From DAOTWA01 sp034435955 (GTDB lineage Bacteria > Chloroflexota > Anaerolineae > Anaerolineales > Anaerolineaceae), in the NCBI GenBank assembly GCA_034435955.1, contig DAOTWA010000053.1, positions 1-64,000 on the forward strand: a stretch of DNA of 64,000 bases, in the 5' to 3' direction. This document shows positions 49,285-57,976 of the stretch, piece by piece (positions within the stretch are counted from its first letter, which is position 1; the number at the start of each line of letters is the position of its first letter). Under the pieces are notes generated by a model. The model saw nothing but the letters and a program-made list of their open reading frames with translations, was not told the DNA's origin and did no database searches. Made by a program: the position numbers and the translations under genes.

Positions 49285-51045
49285 ATGGCGAGACGGCTTC
49301 CATCCGCAGCGAAAGCCATTGCCCACGAAATCCTCTTATCCCTTTACGGCCATGAAGTGGGTGAAAGAATCTACCGCCGGCTGGCGACATCGGTGGCCGA
49401 AGCGTCGCCGCGGCTCGCTAGGCGAGTGCGCAGCGCCCGGGAAGGCCAGCCGCTGGATCATCAGGACGCATTTCTGATCACCTACGGCGACCAGATGCGC
49501 ACCCCCGGCGAGGCTCCGCTCCAGACATTGGCAGCCTTCGCCCGACGATACCTGCGCGGTTTGGTCAGCGGCGTCCATGTGCTGCCGTTCTTCCCATCTT
49601 CATCCGATGATGGCTTTGCCGTGGTCGATTACTACCAAGTGGACCCCGAGCTTGGCAGTTGGGATGATCTCCGCACCCTCGGGGAGGATTTCCGCCTGAT
49701 GTTCGACGCGGTGATCAACCACGTCTCCAGCCGCAGCCGATGGTTTCAGGGGTTTTTAACGGGCGAGCAGCGGTATCGCGACTTCTTCATTCGCATCACA
49801 CCGGATATGGACCTCACGCCAGTGGTTCGCCCGCGCGCCTTGCCCCTGGTTACAGCGTTCCAAACAGCCAGCGGGGAAGAGCGGGTGTGGACCACATTCA
49901 GCGCCGATCAGGTCGATCTGAATTATGCCAACCCTGAGGTCTTGCTGGCCGTCCTGGATGTGCTGTTGGAATACATTGCCAGAGGCGCGCAGATTCTGCG
50001 TCTGGACGCGATCGCTTACCTTTGGAAGCAAGCCGGCACGCCCTCGATTCATCTGCCCCAAACTCATCAGGTGGTGCGGCTCATCCGCGCGATGCTGGAT
50101 TGGGTCGCGCCGCACGTCTTTTTGATCACCGAGACAAACGTACCGCACCAGGAGAACCTGTCCTATTTTGGCGATGGGACGAATGAAGCGCAGCTCGTAT
50201 ATAATTTCGCCCTGCCGCCCCTCGTGCTGCACACTTTTCTGTCGGGTGACGCTACCAAGCTGACCGAATGGGCCGCCAGCCTGCATCTGCCTTCCACGGA
50301 AGTCGCTTTCTTTAACTTCCTGGCTTCGCACGATGGCATTGGCCTGAATCCCGTGCGCGGTATCCTGAGCGAGGCGGAGATCGAACGCCTGGTCCGTTCC
50401 GCCCAGGAACGCGGGGGGCTGGTGGGGTTGAAGGCGGAACAGGATGGGAGTCAGAGCGCTTACGAACTCAATATCAATTATTTTGACGCATTGAACGATG
50501 CTGCTGCGGGCGAAACCCTCGATCTCCAGGTGAAGCGCTTTTTGGGCGCGCACGCCATCCTGCTCAGTCTGGCCGGACTTCCCGGCATCTATGTCCACAG
50601 CCTGTTGGGTTCGCGCGGCTGGCCGGAAGGCGTACGCCAAACCGGCCGCAACCGGAGCATCAACCGCCAGAAATTCGAGCGCGATGCATTGCTGCGCGAG
50701 TTGAGCGACGCAACTGGAAGACGCGCACGCATTCTGGCTGGTTTTGAACGGCTGCTGCGAGTCAGATCTTCGACGCCGGCTTTCGATCCCTATGGGGAGC
50801 AGCGCGTGCTGAGCGCAGGCAGCGGCGCTTTTGCCGTTCTGCGCCTTCCGCCTGACGGCAGCCGGCCGGTGTTGTGCCTGCAAAGTGTGCTCGCTCGTCG
50901 GCAGACTGTGCGCGTAGATGTACGCACCGTAAAGAGGCGGCACGGCGGTTGGCGCGATGTGTGCACCAACCAAATCATGGAATTGGGCGGGGTCGCCGAG
51001 ATTCAACTGGAGCCTTATCAGGTGTTGTGGCTCCAACCCGAATGA
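49285..51045 (+). CDS. GH13_18 sucrose-phosphorylase-like enzyme, probable glucosylglycerate phosphorylase
   Basis: A 586-residue alpha-amylase-fold enzyme of the sucrose phosphorylase subfamily. The catalytic nucleophile is Asp241 in LRLDAIAYLWK, the acid/base is Glu283 in ITETNVPH, and the transition-state residue is Asp350 in ASHDGIG. Further segments are VLPFFPSSSDDGFAVVDYYQVD and DAVINHVS. Glucosylglycerate phosphorylase is a known member of GH13_18 and is genetically linked to GpgS in other thermophiles. It would release glucose-1-phosphate and glycerate. ATG 49285 has GAGG upstream. The open frame beginning at 48952 is a shadow of the phosphatase gene. Confidence 0.85.
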   Translation: MARRLPSAAKAIAHEILLSLYGHEVGERIYRRLATSVAEASPRLARRVRSAREGQPLDHQDAFLITYGDQMRTPGEAPLQTLAAFARRYLRGLVSGVHVLPFFPSSSDDGFAVVDYYQVDPELGSWDDLRTLGEDFRLMFDAVINHVSSRSRWFQGFLTGEQRYRDFFIRITPDMDLTPVVRPRALPLVTAFQTASGEERVWTTFSADQVDLNYANPEVLLAVLDVLLEYIARGAQILRLDAIAYLWKQAGTPSIHLPQTHQVVRLIRAMLDWVAPHVFLITETNVPHQENLSYFGDGTNEAQLVYNFALPPLVLHTFLSGDATKLTEWAASLHLPSTEVAFFNFLASHDGIGLNPVRGILSEAEIERLVRSAQERGGLVGLKAEQDGSQSAYELNINYFDALNDAAAGETLDLQVKRFLGAHAILLSLAGLPGIYVHSLLGSRGWPEGVRQTGRNRSINRQKFERDALLRELSDATGRRARILAGFERLLRVRSSTPAFDPYGEQRVLSAGSGAFAVLRLPPDGSRPVLCLQSVLARRQTVRVDVRTVKRRHGGWRDVCTNQIMELGGVAEIQLEPYQVLWLQPE

Positions 51046-51066
51046 GCGCTGAGGGAGGAGTGCAAC

Positions 51067-52344
51067 ATGCGCAAATCGGCAGCTTACCTGGAGAATATAC
51101 CCATCGGTTTTGTTTCTACACGCTTCGTGGGCACGGATGGCGTTTCGCTGGAAACGGAAAAATGGGCCAGCGTGCTGGAGTCGCTGGGGCACCGTTGCTT
51201 TTACTTTTGCGGTGAAAGCGACCGGCCTCCCGATGTCACCCGCACGGTGCCCGAGGCAAACTTTAAACATCCCGATGTTCAGGCGATCAATGAGGCGGCG
51301 TTCGAGAAGCGCCGCCGCCCGCCGTCAATAACCCGCCGCATCCTAGAGATAAAGGACTATCTTAAAGATCACCTGGCCGCCTTCGTGAATGAATTCGATT
51401 TGCGGCTGCTGATTGTCGAAAATGCGCTGGCCATCCCGATGAACCTGCCCCTCGGTCTGGCCATTACCGAATATGTGGCCGAGACCGGCTTTCCGGTCAT
51501 CGCCCACCATCACGATTTTTTCTGGGAACGGAAACGGTTCCTGGTTAACTGTGTTTGGGATTATCTGAATATGGCTTTCCCGCCTCACCTGCCCAGCATC
51601 CACCATGTGGTGATCAACTCCTCGGGCGGGAACCAGCTCAGCCTGCGCACAGGAATTTCCAGTCTGCTGATCCCCAACGTAATGGATTTCGAACACGGCC
51701 CCGCCCCAGCCAACGGCTACGCCAGTGAGGTGCGCCGCAGCCTTGGCTTGCAGGAAAACGAGCGCATGGTCTTGCAGCCAACGCGGGTGGTGCAGCGTAA
51801 GGGCATCGAGCACGCCATCGAACTGCTCTCGCGATTGGATCTGCCGGTCGTCCTGGTGATCTCGCATGCATCCGGCGATGAAGGGTATTCCTACGAACGC
51901 TACTTGAAGGAATATGCCCGGCGTCTGGGCGTCCGAACCCTGTTTATTTCGGATATCATTAAGGAGCGGCGCGGTCAGACGCCCGATGGGCGTAACATCT
52001 ACACCCTGCGGGATGTTTATCCGTATGCCGACCTGGTGACGTACCCTTCCGAATTGGAGGGCTTCGGGAATGCCTTTTTGGAGGCTGTTTTTTATCGAAA
52101 ACCAATCGTGGTGAACAACTATTCCATCTTTGCCATCGACATTGCCCCCAAAGGCTTCGAGGTCATCACCTTCGATGGTTTCATCACCGATCAGACCGTG
52201 CAACGGGCGCGTCGCGTCCTCACGGATCCAGACCTGGCCCGGCGTATGACGGAGAAAAATTACCAGTTGGGGCGGCGCTATTATTCCTACAGTCTCCTCA
52301 AGCGCCGCCTGGAAACCCTGATAACGGATTGTTTTGGCGAGTAA
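51067..52344 (+). CDS. Glycosyltransferase family 4, possible mannosylglucosylglycerate synthase
   Basis: A 425-residue GT-B enzyme. The N-terminal glycine motif STRFVGTDGVSLETEKWA is followed by a donor domain with LQPTRVVQRKGIEHAIELL (about residues 238-256) and YPSELEGFGNAFLEAVFYRKP. It fits GT4 enzymes that act on small acceptors such as glycerate glycosides. In other bacteria a GT4 enzyme adds mannose to glucosylglycerate. Position between the phosphorylase and GH63 hydrolase supports this, but donor specificity is inferred. ATG 51067 follows GGGAGGAG. Confidence 0.72.
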   Translation: MRKSAAYLENIPIGFVSTRFVGTDGVSLETEKWASVLESLGHRCFYFCGESDRPPDVTRTVPEANFKHPDVQAINEAAFEKRRRPPSITRRILEIKDYLKDHLAAFVNEFDLRLLIVENALAIPMNLPLGLAITEYVAETGFPVIAHHHDFFWERKRFLVNCVWDYLNMAFPPHLPSIHHVVINSSGGNQLSLRTGISSLLIPNVMDFEHGPAPANGYASEVRRSLGLQENERMVLQPTRVVQRKGIEHAIELLSRLDLPVVLVISHASGDEGYSYERYLKEYARRLGVRTLFISDIIKERRGQTPDGRNIYTLRDVYPYADLVTYPSELEGFGNAFLEAVFYRKPIVVNNYSIFAIDIAPKGFEVITFDGFITDQTVQRARRVLTDPDLARRMTEKNYQLGRRYYSYSLLKRRLETLITDCFGE

Positions 52345-52345
52345 T

Positions 52346-54124
52346 ATGCTACCTGAGCCCAGCTCACCCTATCTGCAGTTGTTGAAAAATCGAGTTGATC
52401 TGAGCGAAGTACCCTTCACCGAACGAGGCTCCCGGCTCCTCGTTCTGCGCGAACCGTCCGGACTGAGCGTGCGGCTGGCGGAGCGCTGGTTTAAAGCCGA
52501 TCCGCGCCTCTCGGCTTACCGGGAGCGCCCGCCACTGCTGCAGAAGTTCAACTTCACCGACGGCGACGGCAACCGGTTGGAATTTACCCCGATCACCTAT
52601 CCTCATCGGGTGGATTTTCAAACTCAGGTGGGACTCTTTTCGTTAACCTTCAGCGATGCCGAGACGCTGGTCATTCGCCTGCCCGAATCGGCCTGCGGGA
52701 TCACCTTTCTGGCCAACGTCAATCAAGGGCAGACCGACCGACGGGGAGGCACCCTACATGTGACCGGCAACATCCGCCGCAATATTGCCTATACGACTAA
52801 CCGCGCCATCCGCCGCAATGAGATTGGCCCGGATGGGGAGAATCATTTGAGCGTCTCCATCCAGGTGGCGGAAGGCGAACCTTCCGTGATGTTGCTCAAC
52901 CTGACTCCCCGCCTGGGCTTCAACCGCTACATACCCAACGATCAGGAGATTTTCGCAGAAGCCGAGCGCCGCTGGCACGATTGGTTTGCCGCTGCCCCGC
53001 CGGTAGCCGAGCCTTATCGCGCCCAATACTACTTCGCCTGGTGGGTGATGCGCGCCGGACTGATTTCCAGCCGGTTCTACACCACCCGCGAGGCGATGAC
53101 GCCTTCCAAAATTTATTACGTGGGGGTATGGCAGTGGGACGCGTATTTCCACGCCCTGGCTTACCGCCACGTGGACCGGCGTCTGGCGCAGGACCAGATT
53201 CGCATCATCATCGATCACCAGCGCTCGGATGGCCAGCTCCCCGATGCGGTCCACGACGAGGGCACGATCACTCACCTTGATTTCCCGGTCGATGCCGACG
53301 TGACCAAACCGCCCCTGCTGGCCTGGGCGGCATGGAAATATTATGAGACGCACCTGGACAAGGAATTCCTGGATGAAATCTATGAGCCGGCAGTGCGCTG
53401 GAACCGCTGGTGGTTTGAGTACAACGACCTCGACGGTGATGGGTTATGCGAATACCACCACCCCTACTCCTCTGGGCTGGACGACAGCCCATTGTGGGAC
53501 GATGGCCTGCCCGTTACTTCCCCGGATCTCAACACCTATCTGTACATGCAGATGGAAAATTTGGGCCGGATAGCCCATGTCCTGGGCCTGGAGGAGGAAT
53601 CCCGCCATTGGAACTTCATGGCCAGCCGTTTGCTCAAGCGTATGAACGAAAAGCTGTGGGACCCTGAGGCCGGGCTATATTGGGCGCTACACAACGGCAG
53701 GCCGATCCGCGTGCGCACGCCGTTCAGCCTGTTCCCGTTGTTAACCGGCGCGCTCGAACCCAATGTGGCCGAACGATTGCTGGCCCACCTGACCAACCCG
53801 GCGTCTTTTTGGCCGCGGTATCCGGTGCCCAGTGTGGCCCTGGACGATCCCCAGTGCAGTCTCACCACCATGTGGCGCGGCCCAACCTGGGTGAACGTCA
53901 ATTACCTGCTCATGGAGGGTCTGGAGCGCAGCGGTTATCGCGATGTGGCGGACGAGCTCTGCCGCCTGACCCTGGACATGATCAGCCAGCGACCGGATAT
54001 TTACGAGTATTACAATCCGCAGGATGGCACTCCACCGCCCAAGGCGGCCACGACCTTCGGCTGGTCGGCGGCGTTGTTCATCGAATTGGCCATCCGCGCC
54101 TCGCGCAGCCTGGCGGCCCTGTAG
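52346..54124 (+). CDS. GH63 glycosidase, probable glucosylglycerate/mannosylglycerate hydrolase
   Basis: A 592-residue (alpha/alpha)6-barrel glycosidase. Motifs match GH63 mannosyl- and glucosylglycerate hydrolases: GVWQWDAYFHA (Asp265), the SGLDDSPLWDDG loop (Asp379/Asp380) and a late Glu in IYEYYNPQDG. The N-terminal ~220 residues are a beta-sandwich domain. There is no signal peptide, so it acts on cytoplasmic solute. It would hydrolyse glucosylglycerate, or its mannosylated form, to glycerate and sugar. ATG 52346 begins 2 bp after the previous stop (TTG 52334 is an alternative). It is the last gene of the operon. Confidence 0.85.
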   Translation: MLPEPSSPYLQLLKNRVDLSEVPFTERGSRLLVLREPSGLSVRLAERWFKADPRLSAYRERPPLLQKFNFTDGDGNRLEFTPITYPHRVDFQTQVGLFSLTFSDAETLVIRLPESACGITFLANVNQGQTDRRGGTLHVTGNIRRNIAYTTNRAIRRNEIGPDGENHLSVSIQVAEGEPSVMLLNLTPRLGFNRYIPNDQEIFAEAERRWHDWFAAAPPVAEPYRAQYYFAWWVMRAGLISSRFYTTREAMTPSKIYYVGVWQWDAYFHALAYRHVDRRLAQDQIRIIIDHQRSDGQLPDAVHDEGTITHLDFPVDADVTKPPLLAWAAWKYYETHLDKEFLDEIYEPAVRWNRWWFEYNDLDGDGLCEYHHPYSSGLDDSPLWDDGLPVTSPDLNTYLYMQMENLGRIAHVLGLEEESRHWNFMASRLLKRMNEKLWDPEAGLYWALHNGRPIRVRTPFSLFPLLTGALEPNVAERLLAHLTNPASFWPRYPVPSVALDDPQCSLTTMWRGPTWVNVNYLLMEGLERSGYRDVADELCRLTLDMISQRPDIYEYYNPQDGTPPPKAATTFGWSAALFIELAIRASRSLAAL

Positions 54125-54199
54125 ACAGGTAGAATGCGCATCACGATCCCCTTCAGCGGGAGATAAGCCCCCGTTTCTTATAAAAATCTGTCAATTTGC

Positions 54200-54227
54200 G
54201 GAACTTTTTCCGACAATCCTGCGTATT
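54200..54227 (+). promoter_or_regulatory. ECF-sigma-type promoter upstream of the small membrane peptide
   Basis: -35 GGAAC (54200-54204), 17-bp spacer, then CGTATT (54222-54227). The spacer begins TTTTT and contains ACAATCCT, as in the second copy at 56303-56330. The predicted start near 54234 leaves a ~290-nt leader before ATG 54523. The remainder of the 54125-54522 gap holds no gene. Confidence 0.65.
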
Positions 54228-54461
54228 GATTGATAGAGGATATTAAAGCGCTCCTCTGGATGGAGAAAGCTTTGGTATGGAATTCCTCGCGGTTATCGGA
54301 AACGGCCGGCAAATACCTGGCCATCTGGTCAGAGATCGTTTCATCAGATTGGACAATCTTTGCTCATCCGTTCAGTTGATGCTTTCCGCCGCCTATGGGG
54401 TTATAAATAATGTAAAAGTCGACCATAGCTGCCGGCTGGTTACAGTTAGGACAGGGGGAAG

Positions 54462-54518
54462 CCGCCCGACAACCTGAACGGGACTGTGCGAGAGCGGCAA
54501 ATCGGGCGGTAGGAGGTG
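54462..54518 (+). promoter_or_regulatory. Structured leader adjoining the ribosome binding site of the small peptide
   Basis: CCGCCCGA (54462-54469) pairs with TCGGGCGG (54502-54509), enclosing 32 nt that include CCTGAACGGG and GTGCGAGAGCGGC. The Shine-Dalgarno AGGAGGTG (54511-54518) begins two bases after the stem. This layout could expose or mask ribosome binding. No known riboswitch class was recognised. Confidence 0.5.
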
Positions 54519-54522
54519 CAAA

Positions 54523-54606
54523 ATGTTTCTCGTTTATATCGTGGTTGCCTTGTTCGGACTGCTATTTGGCGCCCTGTGTCTGCTGGGGTCGAAATCGGAA
54601 GTTTGA
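54523..54606 (+). CDS. 27-residue single-span membrane peptide
   Basis: A short ORF that begins MFLVYIVVALFGLLFGALC and ends with a polar GSKSEV tail, so one hydrophobic helix spans almost its full length. The start has a very strong AGGAGGTG four bases upstream. A stable leader hairpin and an ECF-type promoter precede it, and a strong terminator lies 217 bp after the stop. These signals support real expression. The function is unknown. It resembles small regulatory peptides that bind membrane protein complexes. Confidence 0.6.
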   Translation: MFLVYIVVALFGLLFGALCLLGSKSEV

Positions 54607-54822
54607 ACGAATTTACAGCCAGTATGTTACTCGCCGCATCCATGACAGGATCAGGCAGGGATGATTGAACCGAGCGATCGGAGTTCCTCATCGGCGATTG
54701 GCATTTGGCGTTCCGAAGTGGATGCCGGCCGATTAGGCTCCCGGCGGGACAAGCGTATCCCTTATCGTTGCTGTGTGCGAGGCAGCGTACATATCCTTGC
54801 GCCAGGTGCGCAGGCGTGACCG
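54607..54822. other. 3' region between the small peptide and its terminator
   Basis: About 215 bp with no convincing ORF. It contains a short GCGCC-AGG-TGCGC hairpin near 54800 and other GC-rich pairings. Because it lies between the small gene and the terminator, it is probably the 3' part of the same transcript, perhaps with an RNA function of its own. Confidence 0.35.
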
Positions 54823-54858
54823 CTCCCCCGACTGCATCAGTCGGGGGAGTTGCTTTTT
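54823..54858 (+). terminator. Strong intrinsic terminator
   Basis: CTCCCCCGACTG (54823-54834) and CAGTCGGGGGAG (54838-54849) form a perfect 12-bp stem with loop CAT, followed by TTGCTTTTT. It ends the plus-strand transcript carrying the small membrane peptide, and it stands ahead of the convergent DUF5666 gene. Confidence 0.92.
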
Positions 54859-54948
54859 GCGAGGATAGAATTCATACGCAAAAGAGCCCCGGACATTCGT
54901 CCGAGGCTTATCCCTCCCATTTTCCACCCCGATCTTGCGTTGGCAAAA

Positions 54949-55572
54949 TTAGCGATCAGCGCTGGCGTCACCCGTCTCGGTTTCAGTCTCGGTTTCCATG
55001 GTTGTGTGCGCGTAAATCTGACGGGCTGTCCACACGTAAGGATAGGCCACGGTGGCAGTGCTTTCTACGGTGGGTTCGGTCGCTTCCGCGGTCTCGGATG
55101 CAGTCGGCTCCTCTGGAGGAGCTGCCATCCAGCCATGGACGCGGACAACCATGCCAACGGTGAGCTCTTCGGGTGTGGCCAGGGTGCTGCCATCCGCAGT
55201 TTGGAAGCGAATGACGGTGCCGGCGTTCACCACCACGGGAACGTCCTGGCCGAAGAAAGACTTCATGGCAGCGTTGCCGGAGACGACGTTCACCATGATC
55301 ATTCCGTCGGCCAGCGCGGTTACGTCGCTGATCGTGCCGAAGAACAGGAAGTTGCGCACCTTATTAGGGGAGTTGCCTTTCCCTTTGAGGCTTTTATCCA
55401 TGTTCTTGCCCTTACCGGGGGGCACTGGCGTGGACTGAGGATCTGTGGTGGCAACCACATAGGGCGTTTTATTCTTCTTGCCGTTGGGCGGGTTCTTATC
55501 GGCAGCCATTGCGGGCGTCACAGAAACGAGAGCGAAGGCGATGATGAAAAGGATTGACAGTGATTTCTTCAT
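54949..55572 (-). CDS. Secreted DUF5666-like protein
   Basis: A 207-residue protein with a clean signal peptide (about 1-23, ending TPAMA). A Lys/Gly/Pro-rich linker follows (about 24-72), then a small beta domain (FFGTISDVTALADGMIMVN ... GTVIRFQTADG ... LTVGMVVRVHGWM, about 75-150). This has the pattern of DUF5666, an OB-like fold. The C-terminus is Glu/Thr/Ala-rich with a TETETETE run. The start ATG 55572 has AAAGGA upstream. Its function is unknown. It is probably a surface or secreted protein. Confidence 0.75.
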   Translation of the reverse strand: MKKSLSILFIIAFALVSVTPAMAADKNPPNGKKNKTPYVVATTDPQSTPVPPGKGKNMDKSLKGKGNSPNKVRNFLFFGTISDVTALADGMIMVNVVSGNAAMKSFFGQDVPVVVNAGTVIRFQTADGSTLATPEELTVGMVVRVHGWMAAPPEEPTASETAEATEPTVESTATVAYPYVWTARQIYAHTTMETETETETGDASADR

Positions 55573-55870
55573 GGCTCTGTCCTTTCAGGAAAAAGGAGGA
55601 TCAATTTCTTCACTCAGCATATAAAACGGTGGAATTAGGATTCTGTTACAAAAAACTAACTAAATACTAACTTCGGTTTGGGAAATTAACTTTTTCTTCC
55701 GGTGCGTCAATGTTCTCAGCCCCTGCGCGGGATCAGGGAAATGCATCGATCCTTAGCATTTGCGTCCTAATGGCCGTTTTGGTAAGAATCTTGCACATAT
55801 CATCCCGTGACGCTTTTCTTATTGGCGATCATCTGTGTCCTTTGGTCATTCGTGTTTATAAGGTGAAGCC
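55573..55870. other. AT-rich intergenic region, divergent genes
   Basis: About 300 bp between the divergent DUF5666 gene and the small hypothetical gene. It is AT-rich near 55610-55700, with several T- and A-runs, and must hold both promoters. No -35/-10 pair stood out, and no repeat or RNA gene was recognised. Confidence 0.4.
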
Positions 55871-56125
55871 ATGTTCGGTTTGATTACAGATATCGAGCGC
55901 GCCATGATCAAGCCTCTCGTCCCCAACGTTACACTCATCACCGGGCAGGTGATGTATACCTATCCGATGAAAGAAATCCTGACCTCCTTGCGAGAGCATT
56001 TGCTGGAGACTTTCGGCGAGCAGACCGTCGAGCTGGCGGTTGCGGTAACACGCAATGGTGATGTGGTCATCACCGCTTACGTCGCCCAAGAAGGCGAGCA
56101 GGGGGATGGAAACGCGCTGGAATAA
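55871..56125 (+). CDS. Small hypothetical protein
   Basis: An 84-residue soluble protein without recognised domain. It has an N-terminal hydrophobic/amphipathic stretch (MFGLITDIERAMIKPLV) and a regular beta-alpha pattern (VTLITGQVMYTYPMKEILTSL, VELAVAVTRNGDVVITAYV), ending acidic. AAGGTGAAG precedes ATG 55871. A strong terminator follows 23 bp after the stop, so it is a single-gene unit. Coding is supported by these signals. Function is not known. Confidence 0.6.
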   Translation: MFGLITDIERAMIKPLVPNVTLITGQVMYTYPMKEILTSLREHLLETFGEQTVELAVAVTRNGDVVITAYVAQEGEQGDGNALE

Positions 56126-56148
56126 ATGGCCGCAGCGCGGGCGCGACC

Positions 56149-56185
56149 ATCACAGCGCAGGTATCCCGCTTGCGCTGTGATTTTT
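56149..56185 (+). terminator. Strong intrinsic terminator
   Basis: ATCACAGCGCA (56149-56159) and TGCGCTGTGAT (56171-56181) form a perfect 11-bp stem, followed by TTTT. It closes the single-gene transcript of the small protein at 55871-56125. Confidence 0.92.
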
Positions 56186-56302
56186 AATCAAAACAATTGG
56201 CGGGAGGTAAACTAGGCGGTTGCAAGCCTGGTTTACAGTATTAGAACCGCTGTTAAAATGGTAAAATGATCCACAGAGGTTTGCTGAAAATTTCGACAAG
56301 CG

Positions 56303-56330
56303 GGAACTTTTTACACAATCCTCACGTCAA
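56303..56330 (+). promoter_or_regulatory. ECF-sigma-type promoter of the Yip1-ABC operon
   Basis: -35 GGAAC (56303-56307), 17-bp spacer, then CGTCAA (56325-56330). The spacer starts TTTTTACACAATCCT, closely matching the promoter at 54200-54227. The predicted start near 56337 gives a ~97-nt leader to ATG 56434. The rest of the 56186-56433 gap shows only a loose GCGGTT/AACCGC pairing. Confidence 0.7.
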
Positions 56331-56433
56331 ATAAATGCTGTTTTTTATTAATTTGCTTCCATTGCTGGCGATCTGTTCTGCTGATCCATAAAAACTCGAT
56401 AAGGGGATGCCCCGTACAACCGAAGGGAGAAAT

Positions 56434-57216
56434 ATGACGGATGTCGAGGTTTTACCCGCCGTCAGGCGGAGGGATTTTCATTTCGACCTGTTCATTCCGC
56501 TATTGATCCGCCCGCGCAAGGCCATGGAAACGATCAGCGCCCAGACGCGTTCCATCTGGTTGATGCCGCTGCTGATCCTCTCAGTGCTGGCGCTAGCCGC
56601 GGTGATGGTAGCCGGGCCTTTGCGCAGGCAAGCGCTGCTCAACCAGCCGGTTGAATATCCGCAAGGATACGAATACTGGCCTCAGGAAATGCAGCAGCAG
56701 TTCGAGCAGGCGCGCACAGCCGCCGCCGGGCCGATGATCACCCACGGCTTTCCGGCGCTGGCTGCCCTGACGGGCATTTGGGCGGGGTGGCTGATACTGG
56801 GCGCGTTGTTGCACCTCTCGCTGACCTTGTTAGGCAGCCGCGCAGGGAACGTCGCGGCCATGAATGTCGTCGCCTGGGCCAGCCTTCCATTTGGTGTGCG
56901 CTATCTGGTGCAGATCGCTGCCATGCTCGTCATTCGCCAGACGATCACGAAGCCAGGATTGTCGGGTTTTGTCCCGGCCGATGGCGGCAACCTCGTGTTG
57001 TTTCTCGGCTTCTTGCTCACGGCGGTCGATCTATATCTGATCTGGCAAATCGTCCTGATCACCATTGGCGCGCGCATCATGTCGGGATTGAAAATCGGCA
57101 AAGTGCTCGTAGGCGTGCTGGTCGCCGCGCTGGTCGTCCTTTTGCTGCGCGCCGTTCCCGGTTTTGTGGGCGCCAAGCTGGGAAGTCTGAGCATCGTGCG
57201 CCCGTTTTTCTTCTGA
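56434..57216 (+). CDS. Yip1-domain membrane protein
   Basis: A 260-residue protein with about five to six hydrophobic helices after a polar start that reads FHFDLFIPLLIRPRKAMETI. This opening and the later ASLPFGVRYLVQ resemble the Yip1/YIF family of bacterial membrane proteins. ATG 56434 has GAAGGGAG six bases upstream, and an earlier in-frame ATG at 56407 lacks one. It precedes an ABC ATPase by 7 bp and is the first gene of the ECF-type operon. Its role in the transport module is unknown. Confidence 0.75.
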   Translation: MTDVEVLPAVRRRDFHFDLFIPLLIRPRKAMETISAQTRSIWLMPLLILSVLALAAVMVAGPLRRQALLNQPVEYPQGYEYWPQEMQQQFEQARTAAAGPMITHGFPALAALTGIWAGWLILGALLHLSLTLLGSRAGNVAAMNVVAWASLPFGVRYLVQIAAMLVIRQTITKPGLSGFVPADGGNLVLFLGFLLTAVDLYLIWQIVLITIGARIMSGLKIGKVLVGVLVAALVVLLLRAVPGFVGAKLGSLSIVRPFFF

Positions 57217-57223
57217 TCGTTTT

Positions 57224-57952
<729 letters not shown>

Positions 57953-57976
57953 AGTCATTTTTTGAGGGAGAGAGAC

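Noticed and set aside
51638..51871. Antisense minus-strand ORF within the GT4 gene
   Set aside because: Arg/Pro/Ala-rich composition typical of GC-rich shadow frames and no upstream ribosome site.
54523..54606. KdpF subunit of a K+ ATPase
   Set aside because: The length and single helix are suggestive, but the sequence is not KdpF-like and no kdpABC genes adjoin.
56270..56278. DnaA box (TGATCCACA) near the Yip1 operon
   Set aside because: A single site one mismatch from consensus, alone and far from dnaA; chance occurrence is likely.
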